Shown here: positions 57,521-64,000 of the stretch, in pieces
Position numbering within the stretch: position 1 is the stretch's first letter
How the letters are laid out: each line of letters begins with the position of its first letter
From: Pelistega suis
GTDB taxonomy: Bacteria; Pseudomonadota; Gammaproteobacteria; Burkholderiales; Burkholderiaceae_B
Reading direction: 5' to 3'
Length of the DNA: 64,000 bases
Assembly: GCF_013133795.1 (NCBI RefSeq)
Contig: NZ_JABGBN010000001.1
Coordinates: 186,001 to 250,000, forward strand
Position numbers and translations under genes: made by a program
The notes under the pieces: generated by a model
What the model was told of the DNA's origin: nothing
The model's input: the letters and a program-made list of their open reading frames with translations, nothing else
The model's database searches: none

Positions 57521-58036
57521 CTACTTATGTGGCCATTTATCAAGTGATTTGCCAGAAACCTTTAATGCCTCACAGAGAATTTGACCGCAGATAATGGCAT
57601 CCTCAAGTGCATCATGGTGCTGAGTTTGTGGGATATCCAGAAAAGTCGCCATCTTATTGAGAGCAAATCCTCCTTTATCAAATTGTGGCCACACTTTACG
57701 TACAATAGCGGTGACATCATACCAGTGTGTTTTAAAACTATCTGGATAATTGCTATAAATCGCATGTCGATCAAAAAGACCGTAAGAGACCACCGCTTGG
57801 CCGTCAAGGTAGTGACGCAAATCGTCGATAATCTCGTGTTTTTTAGGTGCTTGATAAACTGTCCATGCGTCAATACCATGTAACTTGGTATTAAAAGGAT
57901 TAAAGTCTTCTACTGGATCGATATAACTATCCCAAGTCTCTACTAATTTACTGTCTTCAAATACCGCAATCCCAATCTGACAAATTGAAGATAGATGATG
58001 GTTGGCAAGTTCGATATCGATGGCAGTAAAGTACAT
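57521..58036 (-). CDS. DEDDh 3'-5' exonuclease (DnaQ-like)
   Basis: A 171-residue stand-alone exonuclease domain. Exo I is FTAIDIELANHHLSSICQIG (Asp and Glu), Exo II lies around VVSYGLFDRHAIYSNYPD and Exo III is HHDALEDAIICG (His and Asp), giving the DEDDh set. It lacks BRCT or polymerase parts. Convergent with the waaL-like gene (2-bp gap) and divergent from rfbB. It could be an RNase or DNA-repair exonuclease; the substrate is unknown. Confidence 0.85.
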   Translation of the reverse strand: MYFTAIDIELANHHLSSICQIGIAVFEDSKLVETWDSYIDPVEDFNPFNTKLHGIDAWTVYQAPKKHEIIDDLRHYLDGQAVVSYGLFDRHAIYSNYPDSFKTHWYDVTAIVRKVWPQFDKGGFALNKMATFLDIPQTQHHDALEDAIICGQILCEALKVSGKSLDKWPHK

Positions 58037-58075
58037 GGTAATTCTATGAAAAGAAACTTGTTTTATTTTACTATG

Positions 58076-58104
58076 TTAGCATCATACTTAAAGTATGATA
58101 TGAC
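58076..58104 (+). promoter_or_regulatory. Candidate rfbB promoter with palindrome in the spacer
   Basis: TTAGCA (58076-58081), a 17-base spacer and TATGAC (58099-58104) precede rfbB. The spacer is filled by a perfect dyad, ATCATACTT-A-AAGTATGAT (58081-58099). The boxes are weak but the 19-bp palindrome is exact. It may be an operator, or a coincidental AT-rich dyad. Confidence 0.4.
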
Positions 58105-58127
58105 AGTAAAAATTTTTTGAGACTTCT

Positions 58128-59192
58128 ATGCGAGTTTTAGTCACTGGTGGTGCAGGTTTTATTGGTTCAGCGCTTATTCGTTATATTATTCAGCACACAA
58201 AAGATAGCGTAATCAATGTGGATAAGCTCACCTATGCAGCTAATCTACAGTCCTTAGCAACTGTTTCTGATAATGAGCGGTACGCTTTTGAACAAGTCGA
58301 TATTTGTGATACTCAAAGTATGCAACAGATTTTTCATCATTATCAGCCCGATTGTGTAATGCATTTGGCTGCTGAAAGTCATGTTGACCGCGCTATTGAT
58401 GCGCCAGCTGCTTTTATTCAAACGAATATTGTGGGTACTTATACATTATTGGAAGTGACACGCCAGTATTGGCAGGGTTTGGAACGAGATAAAAAGTTGG
58501 CTTTTCGTTTTCATCATATTTCTACAGATGAAGTATATGGTGACTTAGGTGGTACGGATGATTTATTTACAGAAATGACAGCTTATGCACCGAGTAGTCC
58601 TTATTCAGCCTCTAAAGCCTCTAGTGATCATTTGGTGCGTGCTTGGTACCGTACTTATGGTTTACCTACAATCATTACGAATTGTTCAAATAACTATGGT
58701 TCTTATCAGTTTCCAGAAAAACTGATCCCACTGATGATTTTAAATGCGCTAAAAGGTTGCTCTTTACCTGTTTATGGTGATGGCTCACAGACTAGGGATT
58801 GGTTGTTTGTGGAGGATCATGCACGGGCTTTGTATGCCGTTATTACGCAAGGAAAGATAGGTGAAACCTATAATATCGGTGGTTACAATGAAAAAACGAA
58901 TTTGGAAGTTGTGCAGACGATTTGTGGATTATTGGAAGAGTTGGTGCCCAATAAACCTGACGGTGTTAAATACTATAAAGATTTAATTCGTTATGTAAAG
59001 GATCGTCCAGGACATGATTTACGTTATGCAATTAATGCGAGCAAAATAACAAAGGAGTTAGGTTGGCGACCACAAGAGACTTTTGAGTCGGGAATTCGTA
59101 AAACAGTACAGTGGTATTTACAGCACAAAGACTGGTGGAGTCCTATTCTAGAAGTCTCTTATCGATTGGAACGCTTAGGTAATAGCAATTAG
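58128..59192 (+). CDS. rfbB: dTDP-glucose 4,6-dehydratase
   Basis: Second step of dTDP-L-rhamnose synthesis; short-chain dehydrogenase fold. The 354 residues carry the NAD motif [26 protein letters not shown], the [11 protein letters not shown] active-site Thr-Asp-Glu and the YSASKASSD Tyr-x3-Lys. Also [17 protein letters not shown]. Heads the plus-strand rfbBADC set; 9 bp before rfbA. Confidence 0.97.
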   Translation: MRVLVTGGAGFIGSALIRYIIQHTKDSVINVDKLTYAANLQSLATVSDNERYAFEQVDICDTQSMQQIFHHYQPDCVMHLAAESHVDRAIDAPAAFIQTNIVGTYTLLEVTRQYWQGLERDKKLAFRFHHISTDEVYGDLGGTDDLFTEMTAYAPSSPYSASKASSDHLVRAWYRTYGLPTIITNCSNNYGSYQFPEKLIPLMILNALKGCSLPVYGDGSQTRDWLFVEDHARALYAVITQGKIGETYNIGGYNEKTNLEVVQTICGLLEELVPNKPDGVKYYKDLIRYVKDRPGHDLRYAINASKITKELGWRPQETFESGIRKTVQWYLQHKDWWSPILEVSYRLERLGNSN

Positions 59193-59201
59193 GGAGAGGT
59201 C

Positions 59202-60089
59202 ATGAAAGGAATTATTCTAGCCGGAGGATCCGGAACTCGCTTGTATCCTATTACTCGTGGCGTTTCCAAGCAGTTACTGCCAGTCTATGATAAACCAATG
59301 ATTTATTATCCTTTGTCTGTGCTTATGCTTGCTGGTATTAGGGAGATATTGATTATTACAACTCCCGAGGATAGTACCGCTTTTCAGCGATTATTAGGTG
59401 ATGGTAGTGATTTTGGTATATCGTTGCAATACGCTGTGCAACCTAGTCCAGATGGTTTGGCTCAGGCTTTTCTGATTGGGGAGTCTTTTATTGGGGATGA
59501 TAATGTTTGTCTGGTGTTAGGAGATAATATCTTTTTTGGACAACATTTTACTGTAGCGCTTAAAGAGGCAGCGGAAGCCGTTGCTGAGAAAGGAGCAACC
59601 GTTTTTGCTTATAAAGTAAGAGATCCTGAGCGATTTGGTGTTGTGGAGTTTGATGAAAGCTTTCGAGTACGGTCTATCGAAGAAAAACCTAAGCAACCTA
59701 AGTCGAATTATGCGGTAACGGGGTTGTATTTCTATGATAATCGAGTGATTGATTTTGCCAAAAAAATTAAACCCTCTGCCCGTGGTGAATTAGAAATTAC
59801 AGATATTAATGACTTATATCTACAAGATGGTTCTTTAAATGTACAGTTACTTGGTCGAGGGTTTGCTTGGTTAGATACAGGAACGCAAGAGAGTTTGCAT
59901 CAAGCAGCTGCATTTGTACAAACAGTACAGAATATTCAAAATATGCAAGTGGCGTGTTTAGAAGAAATTGCATGGCGTAATGGTTGGTTGAGTGATAGGC
60001 AGTTGATGGCACAAGCGCAAAAAATGGCTAAGAATGAGTATGGACAATATCTTTTGCGCTTATTGTGTGATGGTCAGGGTAAGCGATGA
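59202..60089 (+). CDS. rfbA: Glucose-1-phosphate thymidylyltransferase
   Basis: First step of dTDP-L-rhamnose synthesis, making dTDP-glucose. The 295 residues start with the nucleotidyl loop [20 protein letters not shown], then [26 protein letters not shown] and the catalytic [26 protein letters not shown] lies before the ATG. It overlaps rfbD by 4 bp. Confidence 0.97.
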   Translation: MKGIILAGGSGTRLYPITRGVSKQLLPVYDKPMIYYPLSVLMLAGIREILIITTPEDSTAFQRLLGDGSDFGISLQYAVQPSPDGLAQAFLIGESFIGDDNVCLVLGDNIFFGQHFTVALKEAAEAVAEKGATVFAYKVRDPERFGVVEFDESFRVRSIEEKPKQPKSNYAVTGLYFYDNRVIDFAKKIKPSARGELEITDINDLYLQDGSLNVQLLGRGFAWLDTGTQESLHQAAAFVQTVQNIQNMQVACLEEIAWRNGWLSDRQLMAQAQKMAKNEYGQYLLRLLCDGQGKR

Positions 60090-60991
60090 CAAAGCGTGTG
60101 TTGCTCACAGGGGCTAATGGGCAGATAGGAACTTGGTTATATCAGCGATTGAGGGAGGATACTCAATATGAGTTATTCGCTTTTAATCGAACGGAACTTG
60201 ATATCACGGACGAGTCATTGGTTAAGCAGCTGATGGCTACTGTAAAGCCAGATGTGGTGATTAATGCTGCGGCTTATACGGCTGTCGATAAAGCAGAAAG
60301 CGAAGTGGATAAGGCGATGCAGGTTAATGTGGAGGGGGTTAAGTATTTAGCCCAAGCCGCCAAACAACATGATGCACTATTAGTGCATTTATCCACGGAT
60401 TATGTCTTTCGTGGTGATAGTGATGTTCCTTATGTAGAGCAAGATAAGCCTTCACCACTCACACATTATGGGCGTAGTAAGTGGTTGGGAGAGGAGGCTG
60501 TTATTGCAGAGAGTCCTGCTTATATTATTTTGCGAACAGCATGGGTATTTGGCGAATATGGGCATAATTTTGTGAAAACCATGTTGCGCTTGGGGGCAGA
60601 ACGAACTCATCTCAATATCGTCAATGATCAATTGGGTGGACCTACCTATGCGGGTGATATTGTTAATGCTATTTTAGTGATATTGCAGCGATACTTTACG
60701 GATGGTTCTAGGATAAAGAGTGGGATATATCATTTCACAGGAATACCTTATATGAGTTGGTATGATTTTGCTAAGGCAATTTTTATTGAAGCAGTGGCTC
60801 AAGGCGTGTTACAGCAAGCACCGACAGTGAGCGCTATTTCGAGTGCAGCATATCCAACGCCTGCACAACGCCCTGCTAACTCACGATTAGCGCTAGATAA
60901 AATTGCAAAAGACTTTGGTATCGCTCCGAGTGATTGGCAAGCTGCTTTACAACAGGTAATCAGTGATTATAAAAAGAAGATACAGGAATAG
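60086..60991 (+). CDS. rfbD: dTDP-4-dehydrorhamnose reductase
   Basis: Final step of dTDP-L-rhamnose synthesis. The 301-residue reductase has the Rossmann motif [44 protein letters not shown] and the catalytic [10 protein letters not shown] (Tyr-x3-Lys). Its start overlaps rfbA, and rfbC begins 2 bp after its stop. Confidence 0.96.
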   Translation: MTKRVLLTGANGQIGTWLYQRLREDTQYELFAFNRTELDITDESLVKQLMATVKPDVVINAAAYTAVDKAESEVDKAMQVNVEGVKYLAQAAKQHDALLVHLSTDYVFRGDSDVPYVEQDKPSPLTHYGRSKWLGEEAVIAESPAYIILRTAWVFGEYGHNFVKTMLRLGAERTHLNIVNDQLGGPTYAGDIVNAILVILQRYFTDGSRIKSGIYHFTGIPYMSWYDFAKAIFIEAVAQGVLQQAPTVSAISSAAYPTPAQRPANSRLALDKIAKDFGIAPSDWQAALQQVISDYKKKIQE

Positions 60992-60993
60992 AA

Positions 60994-61521
60994 ATGAAAG
61001 TTATTGATACAAGCATCCCCGATGTGAAGCTACTAGAACCTCGAGTCTTTGGTGATGAAAGGGGTTTTTTTATGGAAACTTTTCGTGACCAATGGTTTCG
61101 AGAGCATGTCGCTGATCGAGTATTTGTTCAAGAAAATCATTCCTTATCAAGAAAAGGTATTTTACGAGGACTGCATTACCAAACGGAGAATGCACAAGGG
61201 AAATTGGTGCGTGTGGTGGTGGGAGAGGTTTTTGATGTGGCAGTCGATTTGCGTCAAAGCTCACCGACTTTTGGGCAATGGGTAGGGGAAGCTCTTTCTG
61301 CTGAGAATAAACGTCAGTTATGGGTACCTGAAGGCTTTGCGCATGGGTTTTATGTATTGAGTGAGGTGGCTGAGTTGCTCTATAAATGCACAGATTACTA
61401 TAACCCTAGTGCAGAGCATACTTTACTGTGGAATGATGAAATGGTGGGGGTTAACTGGCCTTTGAATGGAGAGCCAGTTTTGTCGGAGAAGGATAAAAAA
61501 GGGAGAAAATTGCTAGGATAA
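60994..61521 (+). CDS. rfbC: dTDP-4-dehydrorhamnose 3,5-epimerase
   Basis: Third step of dTDP-L-rhamnose synthesis; cupin fold. The 175 residues contain FGDERGFFMETF, VQENHSLSRKGILRGLHYQ with the catalytic His region, EVFDVAVDLRQSSPTFG and LWVPEGFAHGFYVLSE. Last gene of the rfb set. The accessory ATPase gene starts 73 bp downstream with no clear terminator between. Confidence 0.97.
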   Translation: MKVIDTSIPDVKLLEPRVFGDERGFFMETFRDQWFREHVADRVFVQENHSLSRKGILRGLHYQTENAQGKLVRVVVGEVFDVAVDLRQSSPTFGQWVGEALSAENKRQLWVPEGFAHGFYVLSEVAELLYKCTDYYNPSAEHTLLWNDEMVGVNWPLNGEPVLSEKDKKGRKLLG

Positions 61522-61594
61522 TAATAGCATAGGGGTGGTATATAAAATTAAAAATCCGTACACTTAATACGATGAAATTCTTTCTGGAGTGATT

Positions 61595-63068
61595 ATGCAT
61601 TTTAACTTTGCCAATATAGGTAAGATTCAAAAGGCAGATATTGAATTAAAACCTTTAACGATTTTTATTGGTAAAAATGGTAGTGGCAAGACTTATGCTG
61701 CAACGGCATTATGGACAGTGATTTCATATATCAAAAAGCAGACCGCGAGACAGCTTCTGTCGAGAAAAACCTACCAAGATCTTGAAAATGCGTTTTATGC
61801 AACATTAAAAACACTATCGAATGAATCCACTACAGAGTTAAGCATTTCATTGCAGGAATTGGAAGACATCGTTTATGAGGTTAATAGCCATCTTCAGCAA
61901 AGTTTCTCCGAACTACTTAAGAGAACTTTTAATGCTGATGTTTTTCAAGAGGCTACTCTTTACTTACGTAACGAGATTTTAGGGCCGTTGAGGGTATATT
62001 TCCGAGTAGTTAAGAAGAATCACTTATTGATAGATAAGGAAGAGCATACTGGTACACAATTGGATATTAATTTTCTCTTAACAGAGACTTATCGGCAGGG
62101 ATATACATTCTTGTCTAGTGCCATCAATGAGTTATTGTTCCCTAGGAGTAGTGGTATTGAGAGATAGTGCAACCAGTGAGCAGATATTGAACTTTTTGAT
62201 AAAAGAGGTGATAGAAATTGCCGTTTTTTATCGATTATCTAAACAGTTCACTCGACTGATGTATATGCCAGCAGCAAGAACAGGGCTAATGTTTGGCTAC
62301 CATAATATTGTGCAAAATGACTTTCGGAAGAACAATGAACAATGGAGTCTTCAAGTAGAGTCTATCAATAGAGATAATGCTGAATTAACCATGCCTTTGA
62401 AGAGTTTTGTTGCGGATTTGAATGATCTTCGACATTATCACAGTTATCACCAGAATCACGGGCTGATTAATCCTTTGGAAACACGGCTGATGGAGGGCAA
62501 TATCTGCATCAATCCGGATAAGCAAATTTATGAATTTAAACCAGAGGGATTGCAAAATTCCCTTCCTTTGTCGGCTAGCTCATCCTTAGTGACGGAGCTG
62601 GCTGCATTATCTATTCAATATAATCAGCTTAATAATCACTCGAGTTTTGTTATTTTTGAGGAACCCGAAGCACATTTACATCTGTCAGCGCAAAGGGAAA
62701 TGGCAAAGTTAATCGTTGGTTTGGTTAATCAAGGAACATATGTTTTACTCACGAGTCATAGCGATACTTTTTTACAGCAAATCAATAACCTAGTACTTTT
62801 GAATCGATTGCAAGACCAAGCATTATTAGAACAACTGCAAATTAAAGACTATGAAACGTTATCAGCAGAAAAGGTAGCACTATATGACTTTAAGGTAGAA
62901 GAGGGTAAAACCAATGTTCAACGTATTGAATGCGGTGAGTATGGCTTTGTTGCACCTTCAATTAATGAAGAGTTGTTTCAGTTATTACAAGAAACTAACT
63001 TAATCCTTGATAGAGTGAGTAAAGATGAACAAGACACAGCAGTTACAACGGACAAAGAAGGTAGTTAA
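61595..63068 (+). pseudogene. RecF/OLD-like ABC-type ATPase split by a frameshift
   Basis: Two overlapping frames together give one ~490-residue ATPase. The first (61595-62167, with GGAG 5 bases before the ATG) has Walker A IGKNGSGKT near residues 25-33 and ends at TAG. The second frame, shifted +1, is open from before 62118 to 63068. It carries an ABC-signature-like LSASSSLVTELAAL, Walker B FVIFEEPEAHLH and the H-loop LLTSHSDTF. The break lies near 62118-62167. No slippery heptamer is seen and the second frame has no ribosome site, so a mutation or assembly error is more likely than programmed frameshifting. Family members often work with a nuclease in phage defence; that role is inferred. 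Confidence 0.8.
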
Positions 63069-63618
63069 TGAATTATTAAATGCATCCTACGTATCATTTG
63101 AGGAGGGAACATTTTTTATAGAGGAGATGGTTGACTCAGGAAAGGGAAGAAGTTTCTTTCATTCAACGGCTCCCGTATTATTGATGAAATCTAATCATCA
63201 AGGTCCTTTAATATGGGCTTTGGATAATAAGAAATGTGCAGAAGGGGGATTCATTGTTTTTAATGATGATGGTTTGACATTGCACTTATTAGAAATGAAG
63301 AGTCAATTGAGAAGGAGAGATTGGTCTCGCGTTAAAGAACAGTTAATGGGGATGTATTTAGCCTCAATTGCCATTATGCATATTTTGCGGCTGGAATGTC
63401 CTATTTCTGTGATAGCATATGTGGCGTATACGGAAGACAAAACTCAGCAAAGAGATGAGCGTTCTTACATCAATAATAAAACGATAAATCCAGCACAAGA
63501 TATTGAATTGCGAGAGTGGTCTCAAGGCAAACTTCATTTGCCCCATGGCATAGTCGCTGAGATCAGAAAAGGATTGAGGAACAGTACAGGGGATATTGAT
63601 TTTGGATGGGTGAATTAA
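63025..63618 (+). CDS. Unknown protein, possible PD-(D/E)xK nuclease partner
   Basis: A 197-residue soluble protein I do not recognise. A segment at about 76-95 reads GFIVFNDDGLTLHLLEMKSQ: acidic residues D81/D82 on one strand and E90-x-K92 on the next. This resembles the core of PD-(D/E)xK nucleases, followed by a helix (VKEQLMGMYLASIAIMHI) that fits the same fold. A charged C-terminal half follows. It starts 44 bp inside the ATPase gene, with AGAGTGAG before the ATG, so the two are probably one operon. The nuclease idea rests on one motif and is tentative. Confidence 0.6.
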   Translation: MNKTQQLQRTKKVVNELLNASYVSFEEGTFFIEEMVDSGKGRSFFHSTAPVLLMKSNHQGPLIWALDNKKCAEGGFIVFNDDGLTLHLLEMKSQLRRRDWSRVKEQLMGMYLASIAIMHILRLECPISVIAYVAYTEDKTQQRDERSYINNKTINPAQDIELREWSQGKLHLPHGIVAEIRKGLRNSTGDIDFGWVN

Positions 63619-63634
63619 GATATTAACTGCTACT

Positions 63635-63994
63635 TTAGCAGAGTGGTTTGTTTGCATTGATAGGTAGAAAAGATTGTTTAACATTAATATGAGGATTTGT
63701 TTTGCTCATTAGGTGATGAAAAACCTCTACTTTTCTATGAGAGAGAGTTTTTTCAAAATTGGTGCCAAGAATTACCTCATTCACCATTTTTGTGGCATCA
63801 CCAAATGTTAGGAAGGTAGAGTTAGTAACGTTGCAATACTGAATGTCTTTTGATGAAATATTGGAAAGTTTGATGCTTCGGAATTCTTCTTCATCAATAA
63901 AAGCGAAGTCCTTAAATAGGTAACGTATGTATTCTAATGCTTGATAGTCATCAGAAGAAAGAGGCTGCTGGTGAAAGTATTTTTCTAATTGCAT
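63635..63994 (-). CDS. Hypothetical protein (may extend past the window)
   Basis: A 119-residue minus-strand frame with no family I recognise. It is acidic and hydrophilic (SSDDYQALEYIRYLFKDFAFIDEEEF), with no signal peptide or membrane helix. No stop occurs between the ATG at 63994 and the window edge, so the real start could lie further right. It is convergent with the nuclease-like gene (16-bp gap) and part of the same AT-rich accessory block. Real-gene status is likely but not certain. Confidence 0.5.
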   Translation of the reverse strand: MQLEKYFHQQPLSSDDYQALEYIRYLFKDFAFIDEEEFRSIKLSNISSKDIQYCNVTNSTFLTFGDATKMVNEVILGTNFEKTLSHRKVEVFHHLMSKTNPHINVKQSFLPINANKPLC

Positions 63995-64000
63995 TAATGC

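Noticed and set aside
62118-62167. Programmed frameshifting in the accessory ATPase gene.
   Set aside because: No slippery heptamer, no downstream stimulatory hairpin and no internal ribosome site were seen. A plain indel is the simpler reading.

Overview
The window is a stretch of bacterial chromosome with densely packed, mostly housekeeping genes. Gene content and order point to an AT-rich member of the Betaproteobacteria (Burkholderiales), most likely the Alcaligenaceae. The grounds are a DUF3460 gene beside scpA, the rpe-gph-trpEGDC order with a Trp leader peptide, GatCAB beside mreBCD, and an argC / coiled-coil gene / erpA / anmK neighbourhood. The taxonomic call is inference: no rRNA gene is present.

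Layout. 1-5807 (minus strand): gatCAB, dapF, a DUF484 gene and the start of xerC. 5997-11787 (plus): the rod-shape set mreBCD, mrdA, rodA. 11782-14389 (minus): ftsE-ftsX-mutY. 14536-17528 (plus): a polar amino-acid ABC importer (two permeases and an ATPase, no binding protein). 17604-19526: DUF3460, scpA, panC. 19523-29398: mixed genes for a glycosyltransferase, folate cyclo-ligase, Slt transglycosylase, CCA transferase, MidA-like methyltransferase, MFS carrier, RhlE-like helicase and HIT protein. 29814-35353 (minus): rpe-gph-(trpL)-trpEGDC. 35497-42534: mltA, a Ubi hydroxylase, dsbC, an esterase, darP, pmbA and a TRAP binding protein. 42855-46072: rplM-rpsI, argC, a coiled-coil protein and erpA. 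46278-47840: a Fic-domain protein inserted between erpA and anmK. 49096-54568: tyrS, a PEBP protein, glyA, nrdR, ribD, ribE and tRNA-Ser(GGA). 54595-61521: pit phosphate carrier, an O-antigen-ligase-like protein, a DEDDh exonuclease and rfbBADC (dTDP-L-rhamnose). 61595-64000: an accessory block with a RecF/OLD-like ATPase broken by a frameshift, a possible PD-(D/E)xK-type partner and an unknown convergent gene.

How the genes fit together. Most of the window serves envelope growth and division (MreBCD, PBP2, RodA, FtsEX, Slt, MltA, AnmK, rhamnose and O-antigen genes) and translation (GatCAB, TyrRS, L13/S9, CCA, tRNA-Ser). Biosynthesis genes for Trp, Arg, riboflavin, pantothenate, Gly/one-carbon units and DAP make up most of the rest.

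The most interesting non-coding signals are four. (1) Two inverted copies of a structured repeat at 29506-29729 keep their fold while their arm sequences differ. (2) A complete Trp attenuator lies before trpE, with a readable 31-aa leader peptide. (3) The fic promoter carries inverted repeats over both its -35 and -10 boxes. (4) Folded leaders precede rplM and the DEAD-box helicase. The best candidate for a poorly described system is the ATPase/nuclease-like pair at 61595-63618, although its ATPase reading frame is interrupted here.
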